From: Xiphias gladius
Taxonomy: Eukaryota > Chordata > Actinopteri > Istiophoriformes > Xiphiidae
Length of the DNA: 64,000 nt
Assembly: GCF_016859285.1 (NCBI RefSeq)
Contig: NC_053421.1
Span: 4,348,100-4,412,099 of the forward strand
Direction of reading: 5' to 3'
Part shown: piece by piece, positions 27,897 to 40,800 of the stretch
How positions within the stretch are numbered: position 1 is the first letter of the stretch
How the letters are laid out: each line of letters opens with the position of its first letter
Translations under genes and position numbers: made by a program
The notes under the pieces: generated by a model
The model's input: only the letters and a program-made list of their open reading frames with translations
Told to the model about the DNA's origin: nothing
The model's database searches: none

Positions 27897-28048
27897 CCCT
27901 GCTGTCGCACATTGACGCAGCTCATAGGAAATACAGCTTTTATTAAAACACTGTTATTCTTTAACTACAATACTAATAAAAAAGTATTGTAGCATTTTTA
28001 AAGGCAGGGCATGGCGATACTATCTAGCATCAGTATACCGTGCAACAC
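26058..28048 (-). pseudogene. hAT transposon with BED finger, decayed
   Basis: The ends match as inverted repeats: TAGTGTTGTCACGATA near 26058 and, reversed, TAGTGTTGCACGGTATA near 28048. On the minus strand: a BED-finger-like TKGTNNSNLAKHLANRHADL near 27570, a middle part (STLSCNVKDRIRTDFTARYE, TVLDPR) at 26760-26996, and the C-terminal dimerisation motif (EDPLNWWKTHAATLPIL) near 26540. Stops and a CA microsatellite break it up. Flanking 8-mers match at about 5 of 8 positions, a weak target-site duplication. Confidence 0.75.
27820..27895. repeat. (CA)n microsatellite inside the hAT relic
   Basis: About 38 CA units with one G interruption. Confidence 0.97.
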
Positions 28049-28054
28049 TATTTG

Positions 28055-31000
28055 CGACTTTAGTCTCTGGTTTAGTCTCAGCAAGGTACCAGGGTTGAGG
28101 CAGAGGTATGTGCCACCTGACTTCTTCTTCATTTAAAGTTTAATTAGAGCCCGGAATGAAAGCCCAATTAGCAGCTCGATGTTGACCAATAATTAACAGA
28201 CGTAAAGTTATCAAAATGACTTTGTAAACTTACAACTGAAAATGTTCAACAACAGGTTTATATATAAAAATCCCCTTAATTTCTGTGTCAATTATCGCAG
28301 CCCGGGTTCCTTTTCAGGGCTTCATTTGTCCTGTAAATATAGATGGTGCGGAGCAGGTAGTGTACAGTGGGTTTTGAGAGCTTTTCCTCTGAGAAAATCT
28401 GTCTGTTGCTGCTGGAAACATTGAAAAGAGTGGTAACTTGAATTTCCACGAATTCACCTTCCGGAAAATGTCACTGTTGCCAAAGAGCCCGTGCGCCCAT
28501 TTGTAGTACTGAGCACCGTAGTTGTTCTGTAATCTCGATACAGTTACATCTCATCACTTAGTGTGAAATTAAATCACACCAATATGTAGAGATTGCCGCA
28601 TTATAAACATAGTCACACACACTAGTGTCAGCCACACACAGCAGCCTGCTTCAGACATCTGCTCTGAGCCAGCTAATGAATTAAGAGGCTGGAAAGTGAT
28701 CAGTGGCGTCCTGCTCAGGAGCAAGATTCACTTGGGCCCTGGCAGTGCTTCAAGCTCATGAAACCGGGATGCCGAACAACGTACGAGATACGTTCAGAAT
28801 CAAAGATCCTCCAATGAAGAAAGTTTTACTGGACTGATTTCACAACGATGTCGTAGCTGTTGCAGGACAGTTGATGTGTGCGTCCGCAGTTGAATGATTC
28901 AGCTTTGACAAAGGCCTTTCCAGCACAGTCTGCATGCAGCCAGTATTTGCACACGCAGCGCTGCACCCGCTCTAATATCCCTTCTTCTGGGTACAGTAGT
29001 CGCTAACGATGACGTGGTAGTTTAGATTTAAGAAAGGACATTTGTGTCCTTTCTGTTTTGTAATGTTTGTACTGTCCAGTCTTTCCTGTTTTTTAAGTAA
29101 TCCCGCCAGTGCATGACCCCAGCTGGTTTATTTCTGGGACAAGAAGCAACTACCATTTTAAGGCATACCATAAAAACCCACAGCGTGAAGAGGAGCGCGA
29201 CAGTTGGTTCCATGAGCATAATTAAAGTTTCAATTGTGATCTGCTGTTGATCATTTTGCAGACGGCAGTACGCTTCACCAAATGCTGACAAAAAAGCATG
29301 GTGGGCATTGGCTCATTCTGCTGCTTCTGAACAGTTTTAAAATTCAACTACCAGGTAAAGCCAAAGTATATAAAACATACACTCCAGACCTCGAGTATCT
29401 GAATTTTTGCTGTTTGTCTCCTATATTGTAACTTACAATATATTTCACTTTAATCCTATCAGTGTCTTGGTGTGTTTAATGTGTTCAGAGTCTTTCGTAT
29501 AGAATCCTACACAACACCCTCATTATTATCTTCTTCACCTGCACGGTCACCTCTTCACTCCTCATATTGACAGACAACTCCACCTCAATCTAAATGGCAA
29601 CTCTCAACTCTAAGTTAACTCTGAGCCACGTGTGAGCTCTTTAGTGTATGAACTAATGTTGAAACAACACACAGCTGCCCAAGGAACATTTGGTGGCCAA
29701 GGCTTTGCAATTTGGGGACTATGTGTTTAAAGAGCTGTACCTCTTTCCATATTGACATAAATTTACTCAAATTAAAGCTGATACTTGGCACTTTAATGTA
29801 GAATCCAAATATTGTTTTATTTGAAATTGAATGTGCTGAAGCACAGAGCCTGAAGAACAAAAAATGCGTAACTGTCCAAATACTTGCGATCTGGACTGTA
29901 TGCTGAGCTAGGGCAAGCGAATATTCAGTTTTGAATTGTCATTTAACCGGTTGAGATTTTGTTATTACCCACTGCAGTCCAGTACTTTCTGGTATCTGAT
30001 AGACACAGACGTGTATGCCGTTTGCCATGCAAAGTCGCAGGCATTCTCTAGTGTACAACTAGAGATGGAGCAGCAACTTAGAGAGCATCCGTTTAAAAGG
30101 GCCATCATGCACACAGCATTCACTTAAAATGAAAAATCTTCGGGCTAAGCAGTAGCCTGTTAAATATCTAGACTGCATTTCTGTTGACTGCATGTCAGGG
30201 CTCTGGTCCCAACAGGAATGCCAGAGTCTTCTCTTCGGAGACTTTAAATTTCAAATGGATACAAATGAAAAAAAATATTGTATAAAATGTTGTTGCTACT
30301 AGATAGCAGAGAAACGACGGCATACGGCCAACTATAGGTCTTTGGGCTACAGATAAATTTGACTTACCTTTGATTACAACAGTCATGCCAAAGACTGTGG
30401 CTTTTTCTGTGGCCAGGAAAACCTCTCTCAGAGCGGGAGTGCCTGAGCAGAGCTGGCAACATGTTTCAGCAGGAAGCTGAAACATGTTCAACTTTTTTGG
30501 GGTAATCTGAGCTCTACCGGCCTTGGCATCATCTTGCTAGGCTTGCTCGTATCTTCTTCTTTTCATATATGTATCTCACAGTTTTGGAAGGAAGATCCAA
30601 CCGACCGGAAGTTTCCCTCCAAGTTTCCCTTGCAGCCGAAGATGTCATGAAGAGATGGTGCCATTTTTCAGTGCCCTTGTGTGGACATGAAGTACATGGC
30701 TTTGCACAAGGGCACTGGCAAGTGTGGTTTTTTTTGTGTTATATGCGACAGCTACCCTGACGGGGCAAATAAAGCGGTGATTTTTTTTGGCTCGTGAACT
30801 CACAGTGCTGGTGGAAGTGGCGCACACACACTTCCTGTGCAGTTTCTGCCTGCCTTTGCAGTTTACCACCACAGCCCTAGAAAAAATAACTGCGCCATTT
30901 CCTCAGGGACCTCTGCTTTAAGCAGCTCCTCACCAGCAGCCACAGTGCGGCTGGATGTATTATGATCACTTGGTTGTGCAAGCAACTGAAATTGATATCA

Positions 31001-32379
31001 CTCAAGTCCACACTCATGTTTGCCCCATGATTTCACTGTACATACATGGGCACAGAGAAGCCATGTGAAGACACCTTTTTGACAGCAAATATTCCGTGTG
31101 TTTGATCAAAACAGACCTTTTTACATGGAATGCAGCAGGAATGTGTTTTGCATATACATGTGTATCTGAATGTGAGTGTACTCTTTTATAGTGGAGTACC
31201 TGTGCATTTTTCACACGTGACGTTGGCATGTCCTTTGGGTCATCGTAAGGTGAAGCCTTGGCTGAAACCAATTGTTCAGATGGCGGCGGCATCGTGGGGA
31301 ATGACAACAACCGGTGACCAAAAAGGACAAATAAAACCTACAAAACCCATACATAAAAAAAAGATGAAATAATAAAGGATAGTAGGAATACAACACAATT
31401 TACAATGTGCGTAATTTTTATTACTCAAAAGGTGAAGTTTAAGCTGAACTCATCAATTGCAGCTTTATGTGATTAGTAAAATCTGCTAATCTCATAATGC
31501 CATTTAAAACAGATTAAAAAAAGACAGTAAACAAAATACAAAAAGAATTCCGATTATTGATCTTGGTATTAGTACGACTATGACCTATCATACTATGTTT
31601 TTATCAATAAATTCATGTAAATACTTTGTTTTTCATACTAATTTAATTTATACGAAGAAAAATTATACTTAGAATTCTCCGACACGGACCCTGTACTTTA
31701 TTCTTCTGGTGTTTTGTTATAATGCAACTGTCAGAAGTAACAAAAGACTGTGCATGCGTTAATACGCTGTCTGATTGGATGCTCATCGTGCTGAGGCCTT
31801 AACGCCAACAGTCTCAAGTTTTTTTAATGTATTACTCATTCCCAGGTGGAATTACTAAGTACTATTTTTACTTATTTTTAAAATAGAAAACATCTTCCAT
31901 GGTGGTGATATTGTCTTACCCATCACAAAATAAATGAATTTGTTTCAAGACTTTTCTATGGAGCATCACTGTCGTATTAATGGTTCAGAGGGATCTGCCA
32001 CATTCTGTCTTGTTTCCAGACACACATATTGCTCCGAATGTGTGAAACTAAAGAAACTGCCCCCAGGAACTGAGGTCTGTCACCCCTTTGGTAGATTTGT
32101 TTTCTAAAAGAAGTCTTCAGGGCTGAATAAGAGATAAAAGACTTATCCAAGATGGATGCCTTCCCACGAGATGTGAGCATCGATGGTTAATAGTTGACAG
32201 TTTAATTGACTTTACTGTACTGAACCAAGCGTGGATGGCACACCGTGGCCACAGAGGGGCACCCCACTCCTACAAGCACTAGCATATCACACCTTTACCT
32301 TGACTTTGACAGTTCAGTTCCAACAAAAAAATGTTCTACTCACCTGGAAAAGCAAACAGACTGTGATGACTGATGACAC
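28055..32379. other. hace1-bves spacer, no gene seen
   Basis: No conserved exon is found on either strand, and none of the LIN28B cold-shock or CCHC-knuckle coding sequence. Open frames at 29028-29291 and 30195-30491 are unassigned. A perfect 13-bp inverted repeat lies at 30458-30488. Confidence 0.5.
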
Positions 32380-34688
32380 ATTTATTTAACGGTGTACAAC
32401 TGAATCCAAAGCTGAAACATACTCCAAACAGCAAACAGTATTATGACAAGACTTTTTCTCGCCAAGTGTTTATTAAAACACACACAGTGCACTGGTTTCT
32501 GTTTCACACATTTGAAAAAGAACGCATTGTTAAATAAACTAATTTCTCCAAAGAAAAAACTCACTGATGAAAACTCAACTGCTGTGAAAGTTGTGACACG
32601 TACGAACCTATGGCTAAAATAGAAAAATGCGCGCGCCTGTTTATAATCAAAAATATGATAAAAATGGATTTGCATCAATCCTCATATCACACAGAGAGAA
32701 GAGACCGAACAGTTGTGTTTTCCAGAAACAAATTCATAAAGTATCCTCATTCTGCTCTGAGAGTTAACAGTCCACGATCGCAGGACTGTACGGAATGGTC
32801 ACATGAAAGTAGTCGCTAGAGCCCAGCCGATACAGAATCTTTGCGAGCACTTCTTGATACTGAAATTTGAGACTTTAAAGCAGCAATAGTCAATATTTCT
32901 ATATGAATAGCAGACAACAAAATTTTATGTGAATGGTGTCGCTCTCTATGATGATCCCACAAGTTATCCCCATACGGCGCAAGGAAAGTGCCAAACTTCA
33001 GACTACTGACAAATCGAGGGGGGGCCTCTGTCTATGTTGAGGCCAGCAGTGGAGTTAGTCACTGTTGGGTAATGTTGTCCTTTCTATGGAGACCTCATGA
33101 TGGCACTGTTGTCTCACGGTTACAATGACTAAATACAGACACAATGATGAATCCATCTGCACTTTGCCACAACACAGGAACAGCGAACGCTTTGCGAAAT
33201 AACCTTGACCGTGACGAGTGATTACAGCGCTGACTGATTTGGGTCCGGTAGGTGTCAGTCTATGGGAGGTGACAACAGGGCTGTGTGTAACATAAGAAAG
33301 TACAAACATGAAATATATCAGTCTACACTGAGAAATAATTGGGAAAACACTTCTTTTTTTTTTTTTTTACATCTACAGTAAATGAAAAAAACATATTTTG
33401 GTGTGTTTGTTATTTTTAATGGTATGCTCTGAATTCACACGTAATATGAATTGAATATATAGCTTAATCTGGTTTACATAAGTGCCTGGTCTCTAGGGAT
33501 CTGAGGTGTGTGAGATTGCTTACAAAATCCACTCGTGCATTTAAGGGTTAAATAATGCTTGTCATTCGTGACATACTGTACTGTACTGTGATGAATTCAG
33601 ATGGTGTGATAGTAAATATTCCTTCTGTGTGAAACGTTACCAAGGAATTCCACAATGTCAACATTTTACTTTTACTGTGGGGGCTCCTCCAAAATGATGT
33701 TCAACTTTTTCTGTAACACGATGAGATGTCATGGGGCACGGTGCTGCGCTGGCCAAACCCGCCAGTGGACGATCAGACCACAGACGACCACGGGTAGAAT
33801 AATAATCCTGTTTACCATGAAGCGAAAACTGTGAACATGGAGGAGAAACTCATCGCTACCGTGATGACCTTTCCAGACTTGTACAACCCTGCCATGTAGG
33901 AGTAAGAGGACATACATCCCCGTGCAGTTGGTGTTTTATCCGTCTTCCAGTCAGAACTTCTGGTTAGTGTACTTGTGTAAATGCTGGCAGCATGGCTAAC
34001 CAAACATTATGGAGTCTTCTTTTTGTGTTTCCCTAGTATTCACACTCAACATTTGCCCTCAAACGACGCACACCCCCGTGCGGGTTTCTTTTTTTGGTGT
34101 GATTGCGGCCTTAAGTGTTTTGGTGAAGTTCCAGCATTTCCCACTTACAGCAGGCAGCTGATATGAAGTGAGAAGTCTCTAAAAACTGTCCACTACCTGC
34201 TCAGCACCAAACAACAGAGGAGAGACAAAGTTAGCGACTAAGGAGCCAGTCATTTTTCTCGGGTGGTGGTGAAGGCCAAACCCGAGCCAAAAGGAGAGTG
34301 AATATTAGACTGAAATGTATCTGGTGAACACAAACACCACCTCATGATGATTACATGAGTGATCTGTTATCTGGGTGGTCAAATAAATCAACTAATACAG
34401 CTTTAAAAAATCTTATAATAATATATCCACCAATATTATTTGTTTACATACACACATTTACTTTTGATAAGATTATTTAAAGAACATTTTACGGCATAAA
34501 AATAAACTTGTCAGTGCGCTACGGTGGGAAAACTATGCAATGGAGACACTACTTCTAAATGACCACAAACATATCTTTGACATTTCTTCAGTGTCAGCCA
34601 TGGCGGCATTCAGTCAGGCTCTAGTTGTCGGTTTGCTGAACAGACCTGCATAATAGGGATTTGATGATGTGTATTCTTGCCCCGCCGG
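32380..34688 (-). other. bves: Possible bves 3' untranslated region
   Basis: There is no open reading frame of note downstream of the bves stop at 34689. Minus-strand poly(A) signals occur near 33415 (ATTAAA) and 32380 (AATAAA), so a 3' UTR of 1.3-2.3 kb is possible. Mammalian BVES also has a long 3' UTR. The segment around 32870-33010 resembles dispersed fish repeat, which argues for the nearer signal. Confidence 0.35.
32870..33010. repeat. Teleost dispersed repeat fragment
   Basis: TTTAAAGCAGCAATAGTCAA followed by GAATGGTGTCGCTCTCTATG is a motif pair common in fish genomes. A related TTTAAAGCTGCAGTAATCCA start occurs near 7567. Confidence 0.35.
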
Positions 34689-34816
34689 CTACACTTCCTC
34701 AGTGGAAGTGCTGGGCATACGGCCAGACTCGGAGGGAGCATGTTCTTTGAAAACGTCATCCTCCATGTCCTCCTCTATGGGCTTCATCTTTGAGCTCTTG
34801 GTGCCAGGTGATTTTT
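34689..34816 (-). CDS. bves: bves coding exon 7 (C-terminus and stop)
   Basis: 128 nt encoding [20 protein letters not shown] and [20 protein letters not shown], then EV and TAG. KMKPIEE and the acidic DDVF block align with the human tail. The acceptor is AAATAG after a run of about 20 T. Confidence 0.88.
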
Positions 34817-37800
34817 CTATTTAAAAAAAAAAAAAAAAAAAAAGTTATTTTTTTTATATATACACACACACACATATATATATACACATATGGTGGTCCA
34901 TACACACACAGGCATACTCTATACCCCCCAGATCCCAGGCCTGCGAATGTGTTTCCATCGCTGCCAGCAGTTGATGCATTAGAACTCTAACAGCCCTTCT
35001 GCACAATAGAGAGCTGCTCTTCTGGACTCAACACATTTTAAAGAGCGGCCCTCCCCTGCAGGTGCTTTTAGTCTGGATCCAGCCTCAGATAGAAATATTT
35101 GGGTTTATGGAGTATCTCCTCCTAATGCACACGATGCTTTCGCTCTGGTTTGGAGAACATGAATGAGTGATGTTATTTGAGTTCAACAAATATGGGTTGT
35201 TGAAGGATGAAGTGGATATTTTGAGATAAATGCTGTTGTGATATCTCCCCCCCCCCCACAAAAATGTAATCTTGTTACAGTAAAAAAGCTTCTTGAGACA
35301 GCTTTTACAACAAGAGATTCTAAACCACATACTAGAGCTGATCTTATTAGGTACATTCAGGTCTATTCCCACTGACAAAATGTAGATTGGTACGGTTTAA
35401 TAAGCTACTTCAGCAGTTCAGTGTTGCTCTTCCATGAAGGTGTAAAACTCCACTACTCGAGTTTGTAACACAGCTTCTCTGTTATAAATGAGAGGCTGAT
35501 TTAGTGGTTCTAACCCTGGGGACTTCACTACAACATCATCAGGGTTATAGTGATGAGGAGGATGACATGACGACAGAGAAACACTGCTGTTCAGCCTGGT
35601 GTCCCCTAAAAAGACCAGACAGGTTAGAGGAACGCCCTCTTAGAACAGGCAAAATACAGCACTTTAAATCCTCCAGAACTGGTCTTAAGAAGTGATGATT
35701 TGGTTACAGACTGATTTGGAAACATAATCAGTACAGTCAGTTTGGGTTGGGAGGAGAGGCAGTGGTGGCAGGGGGAAATAAAAGAGGTGGTCTTAGGCGC
35801 CAGGGAATGGCTCTGTGTAAGGGAGTAGTCGAAACTAGAGGAGGGACGGGAGGAAGAACGTCAAAGAAACACTGATACACATTTTAAAACAAACCTACTT
35901 CCACAGGTTTGTGGAGATGTGGAAAAAAAACCTAAAGCTACCGTATGTGAACAGTGTGAAGAGGCAGATTACTCTGGCGGCTTTCTGATGATGTGTCATA
36001 GCAGCTCATTCATTATGTGTTTAGATATCAACCAACAGATGGGAAAAAGTAGCACCTGATAATCCGCCCTGAACCTTGTTCAGGCAGTTTCCTGTAGGTC
36101 TTGTTCGCTTTTGTTTAGAAAATGAAAGCTGAGCTTTGGTTCTGCAAAGCAATGTCATTATGCCATTGTTTAAATTCTGTGGTGCGTCTATTCCCAATTA
36201 CAGCTCAGGCTATGTGACTAGCAAACAGTAAGATTACCCTCTAAAAACATATCATATTAATAGCTTATAATTACTTGTGGCTGAATTTATTGTTGAGCAG
36301 ATTATTTAGAAATAATGGATTTTACTAAAGAGTACCCTGCCACGCTCCAGGCATTCAGCTAACAGTGAAGCTTGGCAACTGTATAAAATAACAATTCTAA
36401 GAAGAAATTTTAAGATTAAGATTAAAGCGCCTCTGAAATTTTTTAATCTTAACCTTCAGTCGTGCAGAACTCAGGGAGCAGGAAGACCACTCACTTGTAG
36501 TCCATCATTTTTGCTGGTTTTGATGTAACATTCTGGCAAACGGTTTGCTTTTTGGCCAAACTTTAAATTTACCTTCTGCATCTACATCCTGCTGTCTTAC
36601 AATAACGTATGATTTTCATTTGTTTGACAGGACTGAGCACCGAGGAGGACATTTTAGTGTTGCCAAACTCTATATAGAGAAGAAAACGTTTTTCTGGAAA
36701 AGGGAGAGAAAAAGTCATGACATACCCGGATTTTATGTCGAATTTATTCATTTTTGTCAGTATGGACCCTACTATAACATCACTCTCCTATCAAATATCA
36801 TTCAAATCATTCCTCACATTTAAGTCACTAAGTGTGGGGTTTTAAGATTCCTAAGTGTGGCAGCATCGGGTGGTAGTATCTAGAATGACGCTGTGTTCAG
36901 GGATAGACTTTTTTTTTTTTACACAAACGACACCTTATAGAAAGTTAAAAAAATAAAAGCCTCTATTCAAATAATAGTCACAGTGGCGTGGCCAGCAATA
37001 ACAAATAAAGGACGGTCCCCAATAAAGACAGGGTAAAAAACTTTAAGGGGTGTAAAATTACCTGCACTACAACTCCAGCAGAATCATGCAGTTTTTTCAA
37101 TCACTGTTAAAGTGTTGTCACCAAACACGTCCTACAGATTTTCACATTAAAAGCTGACAAGGAAAGGGAGGAATTATGCTCACTGAGACAATGATAAACT
37201 TTTAATTTGAAACATGCATGTTGGAAGTGTTGAATTTCATTGACCATCCAGTAGCGGCAAGAAAGAGGGGAGTGGAATTACAGTAAGGAGTGAATAAAAA
37301 CTGTATGTGTTTAAAGGAAGAGTGGGAGAGCCAAGTATGACCTGTGGAGGTGTTGATTATACTGAATTGATAAAGACGACAGGTAAACATAGAGGACGAT
37401 TTAGGTTCGCATTAAGCAGGGAACAGGGGAAATAAGGGGTAAAGGCCTGTCTCTAATATAAGCTTGCTCCAAATAAAGGCCTCTCTTCCACTGAGGCATG
37501 GTTTCACTTTGTGAGTACTCATTTCCTGTGTTTTGGAGATCAGGCGTTGGCCAATTGGGATCGGAGCACTGTAATTGTTTTTATGGACAAATAAATCGAA
37601 CCTCTGAGGTGACAGGCCACGTTTATGGTTTACCATCAGAAATATTTGAAAAATTCTGCACATAACAAGTCCAATAGCTTTTAATCTTTTTGGGTGATAA
37701 TGTGACTTACGGAGCGAGGATCCAGGAGATCCTCCTCGTAGGATCTGGTTAAGAACATCATCAGTGTCGTTGGTGCTCGCCATGCTGTTCCTCATCTGCA

Positions 37801-40800
37801 TCATAGACAGCTGGGAGCACAGGCTGGGCTGATGGTCCATCTTCTTCACCACCTGGGACGCATCCCCCACCAACATCATCATCAACACCATCCACACAAT
37901 AAGAACTGTAGTAGCTACCATACAGTGTGATGTTAACGTGTTCATTCTTCCAGCCTTTGTGCGATTAAAATCCTAAAAAGAAACTTTAGAACCCGACAGC
38001 AGAGCTTGACCCACCTTGTCGCTGAGTGTGGGGTCATTCAGAGAGTACAGTTTATTGGTGATGTCTTTGCCGATGAGGTACCTGAACACCTCACTGAGGA
38101 AAGTGTCCGACTCCAGGAAGTAGGTGAGCCTCTCTCGAGACCAACACAAGAACTTACAGTTCTCCTCTGCCATGATGGTCACCTGTCAGTTAAACACAAT
38201 AACAAATCTTTTTTCCAAGAACTGAGGATTGTTTGTTCTATCCATGAATCAAAGCTCTGACCCATTATTCATTTCCCCCAACAGTCATTAAGGCTAAGAG
38301 CAGGTGGCAGGGCAGTCTTTCATTGTTTATTTTTTTTTATTTATTTAGACATTTTAAACTCCATGAAGCACTCATGTCACAAATGGGGTTTGTTCATTTA
38401 TTTTATGTATTTAATTACCTGGAACTTCTCTCCTCTGTGCATCTCAGTGGACCTGAACTCTGGAGAATCAATGAATGAATTGGTGTAGATGTTGTGGAGG
38501 AAATGGCCTCTGTATGAAACCTTCATCCTGTCACAGAGAAACTTCAAAGTCAAAACTCTGATTAATCTTCAAAACAAAAATGCAGTCTCTTTTAAAGTGA
38601 CATTAAGCCTTAAATCGTCTTCTGGTGAAGCCAAAGGAGGAAGTTCCTTGAAGTGCCAGTTCCTCTAATGGCCACTAGATGCTTAAGTCCAAAATTACTC
38701 TCAGAATTACTCAAAATGTCGCAGATCCACTCTCAAAATAATTCAAAATTTTCAAAAATTCACTCTCAAATTTACTCCAAAAATCATTTTCACTCGACAT
38801 TATTCAAATACTTCCACATTCACTTTCTGAATTAATATAAAAGATGAAATTCATCATCAAAATTACTCAGAAAGTCCCCAAATTAATCTAAAAACGAATC
38901 AAAAACTCCTAAAATTACTCACTAAATTATTCAAAAAGTCCCAAATTCAGACTCAAAAGTTTTCTAAAGAATTACTGAAATGGTTTTTCATTGCTCTTAG
39001 ATATTAGAGTATATTTTGATTTAATTATAATTTAAATATTGACAAACTTGAAGAGTGTATTTTAATGTTGTTAGGGTTAGGGAAGGTTAGCCGATGGAAC
39101 ACAAAACACCAAAAACTGACAGATATGAATAATCAACGTACAATGACATAAAACAGACAAAGGCAAATAAGTAGTAAACCAGACTGGCACTCAGTAGAGC
39201 ACATTCCTCCACCAAGGCAAAAAAATGCCCTGTTTCGCAATGTTAAGGAAAGGGATTTAAAATCCCGGGATCTGCCCCTTTATTCAGATCCGCACCAAAA
39301 TGTAATGGGTTCTTCCCTGGCCCACGCCCCATCCCCCCACCAAGGTAGGTGCAAATCAGTTCAGTAGCTTTTGCGTAATCCTGCTGACAAACACACAAGC
39401 CAACAAACAAACCAACAGCTATGAATTGAAAAAGAAGACATTTCATGCACACTTCCATTTCAGTGAAAACTTCCACTTAGAATCATCCATCATAGAAAAG
39501 ATGACTGACTCACAACAACAGCTGCACCTGGAGTCAAACAAACAGCACATACTTTCCTTTGAGGAGAATGCTGAGGCGTTCATCCACAGAGGTCTTATCC
39601 TCAGCAGCGTAGGCCTGGCCTTTCTTCAGTGTCTGGATGGTGCAGAACTGTCCTGTGAGCCTCTGAAACAGAGCCTCCTGCACATGGAGGGGCTCAAACA
39701 TCCGCTTGTAGACTGACCGCAGCTCCCTGTCAATCTTAATCTGGCAGAGCAGAGCCACAGCCTTAACTCATCTTTCCAACGTAAATGAACATAAAAAGCA
39801 AGCTTCAGTAATGCTGCCGTGGTCTATGTGAAATTACATTCAAAGAGTTGGTGAATTAAAGGGGCAGTGACTAAGGAGGACAGGTCTCCTGTCTCATTAT
39901 GAAAAGTCCTGGTCTGATTCTGTCAGCTTGCTGGAGGCCCCCTTACTTTCACTGACTCCCCTAGTGGCACCCGTGGATTTGATAAAAACCTGCATCCCAT
40001 TACCATGATGCAGGAGCAAACCCAGGAGGAAATGCTGCTTCCTGCCAAAGACAGCGAAGAAAAACTCAACACTGACCCTCAGCATAAATAAACACCCCGT
40101 TTTCCCAACGCCTGGGTCAGTATTTCATTTTGGTCAGACACTTGAATGGCCTGAATGCAGAGTAGGTGTGAGGGTGTCAGCATGTGCCGCTGTAGAACTC
40201 ACAGGCCTTCGCTTGTACAGGAGGTAGAAGAGGTGCATGAAGTTGACCACCAGAAATACCACGTTCCAAACCATCACATCCAGGGTGCACCTGTACAGAG
40301 TCACCCATGCGATGAAGAGACCACATCCTGTCAGGGTTCAAGACACAGAACAGAGTGGATTTAAGAGAAGGTCTAGAAACTGAATGTTCAAACTTGGTTC
40401 AAAGGTTCAAAATCTGAATTCTAAGTCTGGTTTAATACTCATTCACAAGGACAGCATCATGTATAGCTACTGCTCCTCATTTGTACTAATATGGACAATG
40501 CGGAAAACTAAACCATGGATAACCAAAAGAAAAAATACAGGATCCAATCCAGCATGGAACACTGACATGCAAAACAAAATAAAATTAAATGACATAAAAT
40601 TAAATTAAAATGAAATACAATAAAATGACACAAAATCAAACACAATAAAATAACATTAAATTAAATCAAATTAAAATATCATGTTACATAAACAATGTTA
40701 TACATAAAAACACTCAAATTTAACATAACGTATTTTCATAGTGGTTATTTGTACAGAGAATTGTTGATGTTTTGATGCAAGTCTAGATTTTTCAGTTTAG

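Noticed and set aside
37412..37945. A 177-codon frame read as a single protein
   Set aside because: It is bves exon 6 (37711-37852) plus read-through into both introns; splice sites and phase fit only the exon.
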